The translations under genes and the position numbers were made by a program. From NCBI RefSeq assembly GCF_018139145.2, contig NC_059471.1:211191494-211255493 (forward strand): a stretch of 64,000 nt of DNA. The letters run 5' to 3'. Source of the stretch: Gymnogyps californianus (lineage: Eukaryota; Chordata; Aves; Accipitriformes; Cathartidae). A model generated the notes under the pieces. The model was not told the origin of the DNA and made no database searches. It was given only the letters and a program-made list of their open reading frames with translations. This document shows, piece by piece, positions 39,901 through 51,200 of this stretch. Within the stretch, counting starts at the first letter, position 1. Every line of letters starts with the position of its first letter.

Positions 39901-42900
39901 ACGGTAGGAGGAGATTGAGTGGTCAAGTCTCATGACTGAGCTTTTTTTTTGGTTCAAGAAATACAGCAGCCTCTTAAAAGAGGAGGAGTACTTGGCGTTG
40001 TTTTGCTCACATGTGGATTTTTCCAACCTGCTTCCCTGTGAGAAACATTCAGTCTCCAGTACTAGTCTGTTCATGAGAGAGGAGTCTGGCTGCCCCGGTT
40101 ATGAACATGGACAAAGTCTTTCATGGTGTTAATTCTAGCCCACTAATAAATGGGTTAGGATTGCCATTGAAGCTTATATAGGCCACCGGCCAAGGAGCAA
40201 ACACAAGTGATGCTGAATGGTTTCTAGCCCGGGACAGTTTTGAATCTGTCCCAAAGCTGAGCTCTCTTGAAGTCCATCACCAATGACTTGGGCGTTCCTG
40301 ACCCTGTCTTTGCTTTTGGCTGCAAGGGATGGAAACTGTGCTCTCCACAAGGAATACAAACTGTCTCAGCTGAGAGGATCCCCAGCAACTCACCCTGCTT
40401 ATAACATAAATACATCTACCAGCAAGGCAAGGGAAATACTGTTTGATCCCCTGTGTTTGCAGAAGCCAGGTCTGAACTGCTCCTTCCTAGGCTTAGCTAT
40501 TTCCTGCTCAGTGTCTTGAAACATGAGATGGGATACATCTCGTGCTCCTTTACTTATCAAAAATTAGGCATTTCATCTATGCTGGTTCCTTCCAAGACTG
40601 GTGTCTTGGGCAGATGGTACAAGTCACTCTCTGGAGATGCCTACCCCTTTGTGCTGAAACGAGAAAGAGCTGAAACCGCTAAACCCAACTAGATGTCAAA
40701 GTATTAAACACGGACAGTCCTGTGAGGTAGAGCTCAGTCATGTGGTTCTGATTAAATATATGTCATCCACAGCCTGGGTGGAAAATGCTGAAAGCCCTCA
40801 GGAAGGTAGGCAGCCATCAGGACAGAGTGCCCAGCAACCTTGCAGCTCAAGTCATCCAGCTTCAGCTGTTGTAGTTGATACAACATGCTCTGTAATGGGA
40901 CAGGCCCCCAGGAACCTGCTTTTGCTAAAGAGCTTTGCCTTCCCCAGAGAGACATTTGTGAACAATTCAATCCTCTAAAGTAATTGAAACCAGCAGGGAG
41001 TTTTGCCTGAAGAATTTTTGTTCGATTCAACCCCTTCTCCCTCAAAGAGAAATCCATCCTGAATATATGGCTCAGAGTAGCCCCAGAACAGATCCACTCC
41101 CATAGGGTTTCCATGTGTTTCTTCTCTTGCGTAAAATAAGATGATCATGGGAAAAACCTGCTTTTTCCTTCTCTGTTTGCAACATGTCTTTGTTGCTCCA
41201 CCAAAAGCTTTGTGCAATGGATGCCATTTCTTTCAGATGTTCTCTTGGAGCAAAGGTGGAGCTGACTAGTGCCATTGATGTGATCCTGCCCTAATTCTGC
41301 GGCTGCATCCGAGATGCTGCCGTGAATCATCTGGACTCTTGCAGAAACTCTCTTCACATCCAACTGACATCATTCAATTGTTTAGAGAAAAACAGTTGCT
41401 CTTGGGCATGGGAGCTTTGGGGAAAAACAAGCCCAAATTACGCACTTGAAAGATGACTCTCATGTGATAGCAAAAAAGAACAGAACAAAGGCTTTGAATG
41501 ACATCCAGGTCTCAGTACCAGAAGGCATTGAAGTTGGGGTATGTCCTGCCTCTCCTTCCTTCCCTCTGCCTCCCAGGTTGCATTGAGGAGGATATTAACC
41601 CCGTGCACCTTTGACACGTGGCTACAGCAAGTCTTTTACCAACATTTGCACATGAATTACTTCCGAAGTTTAAATATAAAGAGCCATACCTAGTGTCCAC
41701 TCATTTTGATTCATCTATAACACTCTTAATTTAAATCTCCTATGCACTGCATGTGTTCACGTGGGCTCACAGCAGAGGAGGGTTGTTGTTTTCCTGAATT
41801 GGAAGCTTATGGGGCCAAGCTGGAGGGAAATTGTCATGGGATTTCAAACCCTGCCTTTTTTCCTTCCTCTCCTTTTAGTTTGGGAGGTATTTTTTTTAAC
41901 CATGTGAGTCCACTGAGGACTCCAAAACAGCTGACAAAGCGTAGTTTCGGGCTGGTCCTATCCCCCGCTCCTGGAGAAGAGCTCCACATGACAGCCAGTG
42001 CTAAGTCTCAAATACAAAAAGTTACCCAAGGTCAAATTCCTCCGCACTGTGAACTTCCATCTGGCACTCCAATGGGGGATTAGTGTCTGTCCGGCACCTG
42101 GCAGGAGTCACCCGATGCCTGCAGCATTGCATAACTTGCAAACCCCATTGCGTGCAATTATTCGCTAACTTCGCTGGTCACTGCGCTGCTGGAGCTGCCG
42201 GCCGCTGGGACTCAAGGGGCTCTCGTAAAGCTCCGGGAGGGCAGGAATGTGGGTTTTACAGTCATTGCAAAAGCGCTTTACTCCACTTCCATGGGGCCCA
42301 ATCTCAACCCCTGTGTGCTTAGGGGCTTAACGCATTTGTACAGTCACTTCCATGCTGGTAAAGAGGCAGCTCATGATGAAGAGAGACCTGTTTGAGGACT
42401 GGGAATTTTTATGTTACTGTAAGTTGCTGTACTTGGGTTGACCTCTGTTTTTTCTTTTTTTTAATGTTTTTTTAATACTCTTTAGAGCCCCACAGCCACA
42501 GGAGCCTAGAGTCATGTGGGTCCTCATGTATGTAGCCACAGCTGAGACAACAACTTTGAGTATCGTCAGGGCTAGCGGCTGAGCTGGGCTTTGCAAAACC
42601 TCAGGCGATCAATCATGGGGTTTGCAAAACCTGACTGCAAATGAGGAACGGTTTGCGCCAGACAATTTATATCAGAGCAGCCACCGGGATGAGGAGGTAG
42701 GGAAGAAGGAAGGGGAATAAGTAGCACAGGGGTTGGGTAATTTCTAATTAAAGTGAGAATAGAGTCACTGTTCATCTTAGAAAAGAGAGGTTCTGGGAAG
42801 TTCACTGTGTCGCATATTCTCAGGCATTCATCATCTGAAATGTCTCCTAATTGCCACTATTATATCATATCACAAACATTCCCGTAATTTATCAGTCATA

Positions 42901-45884
42901 ACCTCCTACAAAGGGATTCTTTCATTCAAGCCGTTTTCACAGAAATCTTTTCCCCTTGGATCCCAGTCCTGTAACACACTCAGACCAGGAATCTGGAAGT
43001 GGGACTTTTTTTTCTTCTTTTTTCTAAATGCCAGATGTTGCTTTGCAGACAATATGTTTCAATACAGGACTGTGTCCTATTTTCAACCTCTTTCCTTTTT
43101 GTCTCAAAATAAGCAGCTCTTAACAGCTCTTCTTCCTCTTATGGTAAAAGCTGAAATGTAAATATTCAGGATGTCCTAAGTGTCAGGAGCCAGCCGAGTC
43201 CTGCTAGGCCAGACGAAGGGTCCCCGACACGGGGCTGCCTTAAACATTTTGCTCAGCTGACAGACTGTGTTTATAATGTAAACTCCTCTTGTGGGTTCCT
43301 AACTTCTGGCTCCAGTTTTAGAAAATTTAACATTTCTGGGGGTTGTATTTTCCCACCACTTAGTTGAGAGCCGAAATTTTTCCTCTCAGAAAATACACTT
43401 GTGTGTCAAAGGCCAACGACCTAAAAAATATCAGTAGTTTCGTAGCCTAAATATAGCGCAGGACTGAAATCCTAAATTCCTGCAAAGAAGCCAGTATAAA
43501 CAGCCATCGTCTGAGCGACTGGGGGTTGGGCTGCAGCCCAGGACGTTTTCTTTACATTATTGTATGCCGCAGTGCCTGGATGTCCCAGCACAGGTGATGA
43601 GCCCTTTGTGCAGGGACATCCTGGCCAAAGCCCTTCCCATCTATGGTCTTCATTATCCAGCTTCAGCAAAGGGCTGGAGTCACTCCGGCCTAAAGATGCT
43701 GCCCTTCTGCTGGCTCACACCCACTTGTCACAAGGGGTTAGTTGTGCAGTCTTGATGTGGAAAGCCCCAGGCTCAAGCACTGCCATTGACTTTGCCAAGG
43801 AGTCGTGTCGCAGCGATAAGCCGTGAGGACAATCCCCCTTGTGAACACCAAACCAGCCAGAAGTGATTAAGCCTTGACCCATCGTTGGGTGGTGGAGATA
43901 AACGCTGGCTCCAAGAAGTAATCCACCACCGTCCCCTGAGTGGGAGGCTGTGATTCCCAGCCATACCACTTCATAACAGAAAAACTAATCACGTATTTAT
44001 CTGTGGATGCGTTAACAAGCACAAACTCATTCCTGTGATTCATCTCATCTTACAGTTCATACGTAAAGCAGATCAGAAGTCTCTCCTGCCAGTGCTGACA
44101 ATATCTGGGAGTCACCAGGAGAGATGAACCCATCTGCCCTGCAGAGGTCTACAATTGCCCAGCACCATCTCCCACCCACTCCACCTTCAGCCTGGGCCAG
44201 CATCTATCATTTATTAATATACATGGGTAATGTCTTAACCATTAGCTGTGGATGGGGAAGGCATGATAGCTGTTAACGCTTCCTCTCCCTCTTGCATCAG
44301 ACTTGGGAGGGTTGGAAGTAAATGAAACCCGGCCAGGAAAATGCAGCAGGGAATACGGCATGCACAGTGTTGAAATGGTTTGTGAATGCTCAAGGGTGGG
44401 CAGAGCTAATTTTTGTCAGAGCCGATAACCGTTGGTTTACCTCACCCCTTTTTATTTCACTAACCCGACTCTCGGTGGATCTCATTATCCTGGAAGTCGT
44501 TCAAGAGTCTCCCTCTCCTCTAACAGGGCTTCAGACACGTTGCAGGTCTCCCAAGATTAATTGCTATTAATATAGGCCAGCCATAAGATTTCCCAGTGGG
44601 GCATTTGCTCCCATGTCTCACAAGTTTGTTGTGTTATAGGGACAAGTATATCTGGAGGGCCTCTTGGGATTTTCTCCAAAGGTTTTTTCAAAGGAAAGGT
44701 CTTCTCCAAAGCTTTCTGTTCACTGGCATCTTTTCCCAGGATGTGCTGTTCCTCTTTCATTCTTAGCCACTCTCTGTTTTGGTGCAACCAGGCTCCTGTC
44801 TGAGTAGCTTGTATGAGACCTGGGCATGGTGATAGACCCAAAGTGATGACAAGCCTGTGGCCTTGAAGAGCTGCACTGCCCTTGAAATACCACGTATCTG
44901 CCCTCTCACAGATTCAGGCAGACGTGCTTCCATTCCATCTGCTGTTTCTCTTCTTCCTTTTCAGTATTTTTTGCTCTGGCTGTTCCTGCCAGAAGTTGCA
45001 CCCCCATTTCCACCCTATCTCCTGTTCATAAGCAAATTAAAGTGCTTGCAGATGACACTGCTTCTAGCTGCTCTGAGGCAAAGCCCAAATGCCACTTAGG
45101 ATGCCAAGCGCTGCTTCACATGTCCCTGGTGCACCCCAGGAGTGAGTGCAGCTGAGTGATTGAGCATTGTACTGCAGCAGCTGTGGAGCGCAGGACCTGT
45201 TATTTGAAGAAGACTCCTATCTTACTCATCACTGACCTAGTTTTGATCACCCATCAATATGCTCTTCCTTTTTATGTCAAACTACCCAGAAGGTCTTCAC
45301 GCAAAATGAAACACGCTCAGAAAAATACTCTGAAAGGATTTTGCTGGGCCATTTGACAGTTTGGGAAATCTGCAGAATCACTAATCGTTTGACTGTTTTG
45401 TAGCTATGAAAATAAAGGGAGTTTTAAATTAGTACCATTACAGCAGTGTGAAGTATGGAGAGAGATTGGGACAAAGCTGGATTTCAAATCAGTAGTTCTT
45501 CTGACGCTGTTTTGGACTGGAGGAGGCTTTTGGGGGTAGCTGAATGCTGGAAAGTGCTGTATAAGCTGCTTCATTTGGAGACAAGAGGAAAAAGACAGAA
45601 ATTAGCAATGCCCATTTAACAGCTGAAATATGCCTTGGGTCCATTGTCCTGGCCTGAGACACGGACACGGGGCTCTGCACCCAGCTTTGCCAGGGGGACT
45701 GTAGGATCTTGGGATCTTGCACGACCTCTGCCTCCTGTATGTTGGTGTTTCCTCCTCCTGTTGTTCAGACCTGCTTTGGGACAATCTGAGTTTATAACAG
45801 TGCACTTCACAAAAGGCTTCAGCCAAGTTTTTTATACATGCTGCAATATGCATAATAAACAGATATCTTAATGAGAGAGAGTGC
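36991..45884. other. Non-coding DNA, no gene recognised
   Basis: No gene, RNA gene or mobile element is recognised. Open frames reach only about 125 codons, overlap on both strands and show no recognisable family. The sequence is largely unique, of moderate GC content, with no notable simple repeats apart from short T or A runs such as near 39011 and 42456-42473. Confidence 0.65.
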
Positions 45885-45929
45885 AGTCATTCAGCACAGA
45901 GTTCATACAGGTAACACAGTCTGCATCAT
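45885..45929. repeat. Left copy of 45-bp direct repeat flanking the CR1
   Basis: This segment starts AGTCATTCAGCACAGAGTTC and ends CTGCATCAT. It aligns without gaps to 46264-46308 with five mismatches over 45 bases. It lies at the 3' end of the minus-strand CR1, and its last few bases (ATCAT) overlap the CR1 terminal octamer motif. It may be an unusually long target-site duplication or half of an older duplication. Confidence 0.85.
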
Positions 45930-46263
45930 AGGATCATAGAATGGTTTGGGTTGGAAGAGACCTTTAAAAGCTATCTAATCCAACCTCCCTGCAGTGAGCA
46001 GGGACACCTTCAACTAGATCAAGTTGCTCAGAGCCCCGTCCAACCTGATCTTGAACGTTTCCAGGGATGGGGCATCTACCACCTCTCTGGGCAACCTGTT
46101 CCAGTGTTTACCTTCATCGTAAAAAATTTCTTCCTTATATCTAGTCTGAATCTCCTCTCTTTTAGTTTAAAACCATTACCTCTTGTCCTATCACAACAGG
46201 CCCTACTAAAAAGTCTGTCCCCATCTTTCTTATAAGCCCCCTTTAAGTATTGAAAGGCTGCAA
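45925..46263 (-). mobile_element. CR1 LINE, 5'-truncated 3' end
   Basis: On the minus strand this is the classic CR1 3' end. From 46263 downward it starts inside the last part of ORF2, with a recognisable C-terminal stretch (KLKERRFRLDIRKKFF), continues through ...GGAACAGGTTGCCCAGAGAG and the 'ggttggattagat' block, and ends with CCAACCCAAACCATTCTATG and a second, imperfect octamer. About 335 bases remain of an element of about 4.5 kb; the reverse transcriptase and endonuclease regions are missing. After the retained stretch the frame departs from the usual ORF2 tail, so even this fragment is not intact. 5' truncation is the rule for CR1. Identity to the remembered avian consensus is high enough that the family is not in doubt; the subfamily is not claimed. 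No gene lies near it. Confidence 0.97.
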
Positions 46264-46308
46264 AGTCATTCAGCACTGAGTTCATACAGACAATACAGTC
46301 TGCGTCAT
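46264..46308. repeat. Right copy of 45-bp direct repeat flanking the CR1
   Basis: This segment starts AGTCATTCAGCACTGAGTTC and ends CTGCGTCAT. It directly follows the truncated 5' edge of the CR1. Five mismatches separate it from 45885-45929, an amount plausible for neutral drift since an old insertion. Confidence 0.85.
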
Positions 46309-48240
46309 GGGCTCTCGTCTTACAAATGTCTTCCACACCTTGGGCTGGTGGAAGTGAAAGTAGCTGTACAGGGCTGAGACCGTACATCAGGAGGCGGACC
46401 TGAATTAACAATCTTTTTCTCTGCACAAAACATGTACAGCAGGACCTGGTGTGGAAGCAGGGGTAGGTGTGCGATGTGGCACCACTGCCGAGGCAGGGCA
46501 GCCCACTGCAACCGGCCGATGGCCTGGGCTGCTCAGGCTTTCTTGCACAAGCAAGCAAAATCCCCCTTTCCGGGTTCTTTTGAATCCCTTGAACTTGGAT
46601 TTTTGCCAGAAATCCAAAGAAGAGCAGTGAAAATCCAACAAACCTCCTTCTTTGTTGCCCGTTCCCAGGCAGTGGTAGGACTGATAAAGATCTTTCAAAG
46701 AGCGAAGGGTTTTGTTACAAAAAGAATCAAAGATCTTTTTTTCTTTCCCCATTTTTATAGAACCGTCCCTGGTTTGTTTGAGTTTTCCTTCCCTTTCACG
46801 AGCCTCAACATCTGGAGATGAAAGGTGTCATAACCCATCACCAAATGGCTCAGCAAGGCAGCATTAAACACGTGCTGTTTGACAGCAGAAACCCAAATCA
46901 GTCACTAGCGCTGAACATTAGCTGAGTCAGCAGTCTTCTATTGCCTTCAGCCTTCCTGTGTGTGAGGTCAGAAGTACATGAGAGGACTTGGACAACAGGT
47001 TCCCTCTCTCAAAGCACAATATTTACCAGCAAAACATCTAACGCAGGGGATGGACAAACACAGGAGCGAGGAATTAGGAGAAGGCACGAAGCTGTGATGC
47101 ACAGTACCACCTAGTGACAGAGCCCAGCTACTTAAGGGCAGCCCGGCGTTTGCAAAGTTCAGGGCCCATTTCCCCATCTAATCTTTAATCCTATTTCCCA
47201 GCTGCACCACGTGCGCTACTGTCTCCCGCAGGTGAAGGGACGGCACCATTCGAGCAACCCTGAATTTTTTCCTCCTTTTCGTGGTTTCCTCTTTGCAAAG
47301 CAGACTTGGGTTGCAATAGACAGGACTTCTTGCGTCCGGCAAGTAGCAGCCGACAGATGCCGTTTTGTTTGCTACGTGGGGTGTGCAGGTTGGGCTCGGC
47401 GTGCATTAGCCACTGAATCACCCACGAGGAATTCCTCAGCGCATTGTGCGAACAGGAAAAGGAAAAAATGCAAGGTCCAGTGAGTAATGCAGCCTTTCAG
47501 GGCATCTGAAATGAAAAGAAATGCCACGGACTTGTTCCATTTGTAGCAACAATGTGAAAGAGCAGTGTGACGGGCTCTGCTCAAGAGAAGGCTTGTAACC
47601 TTTTCCATTAATTTCTTTTCAGAGAATTGCTTATTGAAGGCTAAGCTGCTTTTTATAAGCCTTAGAGGCTAAGTGTGTCTTTGTCCTTTTTTATTATTAT
47701 TGCTACTCCTCTCCCTTGCTCTCTCTTTTAAGAGAAAGCAGTGACTGTGCATGGGTGGTGTTTTTCTCTCTGTGGCTATATCTGAGACAAGCCCAGCATC
47801 GAGATGGAATTTTGTCACCTTTTGGCAACGGTGGGATCGCATAGAGCAAAGTGAATTAGAAGAAATCCAGATCTGTAGAATTTCCCCATACTCCAGCCCA
47901 CAGATTTACCCATGATCCAAGCAGCTGGACTTAAAAGGATTTGATTTCTTCTCCTCATTAAGGTCCCTTTACACATATTCTTGAGCGGGAGCTAAAAGGC
48001 TCCACTCAGTCTCAGTGTGTGGGTGAGTGAGCAGAGGAGACTCGGTGTCTGGGTACCGTCCTGCTGCTTGTGGGAGGCCGCAAAAGAGCATTGCACCTCC
48101 CTGCGAGGCCCCACGCACATTTAAGGCTTCTGCACACAGCCTTAAATGTTTGCATGAATTACACTTGGGCTGGAAGGGGTTGGGGCCACCGCTACGCTCT
48201 CTGCTTTCCGTGAACAGACAGGAGAGGTGTATGCATAAGG
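46309..48240. other. Non-coding DNA, no gene recognised
   Basis: No gene is supported. A minus-strand open frame of 160 codons (46076-46558) begins here but runs into the CR1 and takes its C-terminal part from it, so it is not a host gene. A TTATTATTATT run lies near 47691-47701. The rest is unique sequence. Confidence 0.65.
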
Positions 48241-48264
48241 TTAGGGTTAGGGTTAGGGTTAGGG
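48241..48264 (+). repeat. Interstitial telomeric repeat, (TTAGGG)4
   Basis: Four perfect TTAGGG units occupy 48241-48264, preceded by a partial unit (AAGG at 48237-48240) and followed by TAGCC. This is the vertebrate telomere hexamer in G-rich orientation on the plus strand. Short interstitial arrays of this kind usually arise from telomerase-mediated break repair or slippage and do not mark a chromosome end. Four G3 runs would allow a G-quadruplex. Confidence 0.95.
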
Positions 48265-51200
48265 TAGCCTTTTCTTCCTCTTACCCAGGAAAAGGCTCCC
48301 CACGGAAAGAATATTCAGACCCTCTCCTGAACCTTGGCTAGAAGCTGCACTAGTTGATAGACAGTCCCTTGCTTGTACACCAGGCAAGCTGAGATAGTTC
48401 TCAGAGGATTTAAATCGATATTCCTTCCCTGACTTCAGTGGAAGTCTTCCTCTAAAGACTGGCTGGGAAGCCAAACCCCAACGCTGCGCTTTCTTCAGTT
48501 GCTAGAATTTACTAAATCACCTGAGTGGAAAAAAATCGCATATTTGTTGGGGCTACCAGCATGATTCTATCCTGAAAAGGTAATGCACAGCCACTGAGTG
48601 CACTGCTCCCAACAAAAGCCCCTGCTCACTGCCAGCCACGGGATAAGTCCGTCTCATGCACACAACCATCCCATGGTAAATACGGCATTTCCAGCAGGAT
48701 TTCTTCCTAGGCTTATCCTTCTCGAGCTTATTGCTTTTTTCTTTCCCACAGTCCACGGTGCTACATCCAGCTACCGAGCACGGCAGCCCCAGACAAGCTC
48801 CCACAGCTGGGTAAACACACCTGAGTGAATAGGGCCCTTCACAATGGAGTCACCGGGAAATCCAAACACTGTAAAGGCCAACAATTCAGCGGGGACATAA
48901 TCACGTCATTATGAGACATGCTCCTCCCAAGCACCAGGAAAACACAGCCTGAACGCTGCCTAGCAGAGTTGTGCTTCAAACAATAGTTTTTCCACCCCAC
49001 AGGTGTCCAGGAGCGGCTCTTTCTCTCTTGTCTGCTTTCAGCTATTCATGGTGGTAAGGAGAAAGATGAATTTCTGCAGAGATATGAGGATCTTCCCTCC
49101 CACCTGGGATGTTTCAGCTACGACAGGCTGCACCAGCCCCATTCCCCTTGCAGGCCTGAAGTTGGTCTGGGGAAAGGATGGAGGGATGATAAATGGGGAA
49201 ATATTAACAGGCTAAACTCTGTCCATCGTCATGCAGGGGTATGACATAAATGCAAATTATGACAGTGCGTTTCCTGCTGATTTACACCAGACTGAGGGAG
49301 AGCTGGGTCAGGTCAGCTGCTTCCACAGGCATAGGGTTATATGGGCTCTTAGGCACCAGGGTGAGGAGCAGAGGCGGAGGAGTTTCCATCCCCTTACACT
49401 TTCCCTGGCATCTTGCAACGGGTGTTGGAAACAAAATGCCATTTACTTCAGTCTGCGCATTTGTCTAGTGGCTTTGCCCGCTGTGGTCTCTTCTGGCTCT
49501 TGGATTTGTTGCATGGACCCATGCAAGCTCCCTTTCCCCTGATCTACTAATCTTACATGTTTTCCTGAAATGAAATGGTTAGCACACAAAACAACTCATA
49601 TTAATCTCCGTCCATTGCTGCAAGGCAAACTTTTCCTCGCTGTAAATTGCAAATTTTACCAGGATCTGAGCTTGAACACAGAAGCCAATATAATATATGC
49701 TGATATGGGCGAACTGGCTATGAGTCTCAAGTGAGCATATACCACGCCAAATCCTGAAGTCAAGAATTAGGCAGCTTTATACTAACAGAGGAGCCGGCTC
49801 ACTGTGTTATTGGCATACATGAAAATTAATCATATCCTGCAACGACGTTCACAGGACGTGTTTGATTTATTACTAATCATGTACACTCTTGCAGCTGCTG
49901 ATCTGCTGCCAGAGAGTATCGTAATGATGCAGCTGGCACCCCTGTTGCGATGGCCATCAACATAGCCAACGGCATGCGTTGGATCGGTCGTCCTCAGCGA
50001 TACTATTGCATTTGCTACCTGAGCTGAAAAATCGAGCCCTGCAGCTGTGGTTTTAAGTTTGTCTCCTATATAGAGAATAAGAATATATTATTCTTATATA
50101 TTCTTATACAAGGATAAGAATGTATAATGTGCACAGATCAGGGAAGCATGTATAAAATCTAAAATATTCCAGGATATTCAAATCTGCAGAACAAAAATTA
50201 TTTTGGCTCAGACTACAGGAGTTTCTATCACCCAGCTGCCCCATGCTAGGCGGTCAGCAGTGGAGGTGTGTGGGGAAGCTGTGCATTGCCCTGAGGCCGA
50301 CGCATTTTGTGATCAAGAATGGAAAGACACAGCTACTGCAGCGCTGTCTTCCCAAAACACAGCTGACCTTCCCAAGATTAGGCCACAGAAAGAGGAGATG
50401 GAAGAAATGAAATTCTTGTTCTCGGAGGGTTTCTTGCCTTGGTTTTATCCTGGGCCCTGCCTGGTATAAGGCATTTCAGATTTTAAAATTCACCAGCAAA
50501 TGTTTGGAACAATTGAAACATATTGACTTTACTGTGACAGCATTTATATTACATGTTCCTCTTCAGCTTTAAAAAAAATTGCAAATTAAAGATTTTTTTT
50601 TATTATTTTTTATGGAAAGTCAAAATAGATTGTTAGGAATTTTCCCACTTTTTCACCACCAGGTATGACTTCTAGCAAAACATGAGTTTGCACGTGATTT
50701 TGGCATGAGCATTTTCTCTGCCAAAAACTACTTTCATCAACATTTTTCCAGTTTACCTAAACAGCACCTTTGCTGAGGGGCTGACCATGCAGACAGCATT
50801 AAATGTGTCTGCTGACCAGGAAAGGGCTGTGTCCATCCTCAGACCAACAAGCTCATTAGACGTACCCATGGTGAAAGGAGATGATTAGATTTATGCAGTT
50901 CAGCTCATTCCCCATGGAACACCCTGCTTTTTGCCGACCAGGAGAGTCTCACTTTCAGAGCAAGGGTGATGTATTTCCGAAGGTGAAGGTGAAAGGCAAG
51001 GTGAAGATAGCTGCTCAAGAGGATCCCACTGAGCTCAAGGCTGAGTCAGAAGACTTTACTTCACTAAGATGTATAGTCATGTCATGAGTTGGGCCTTGCT
51101 TTAATTCCCCCAAAATCAGGGATTTAGTGGTAGGGCTGGTTTAAATGCATATAATCTTGGACATCAAGATATAAGCCTTTACCTGTGTTTTTAACACTGA

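Noticed and set aside
46076..46558. 160-codon minus-strand open frame
   Set aside because: Its C-terminal third is the CR1 ORF2 tail read out of the retrotransposon; the rest is unrelated flanking DNA, so it is not a host gene.
48027..48341. 104-codon open frame containing a Val-Arg repeat
   Set aside because: The Val-Arg repeat is only the translation of the TTAGGG array.
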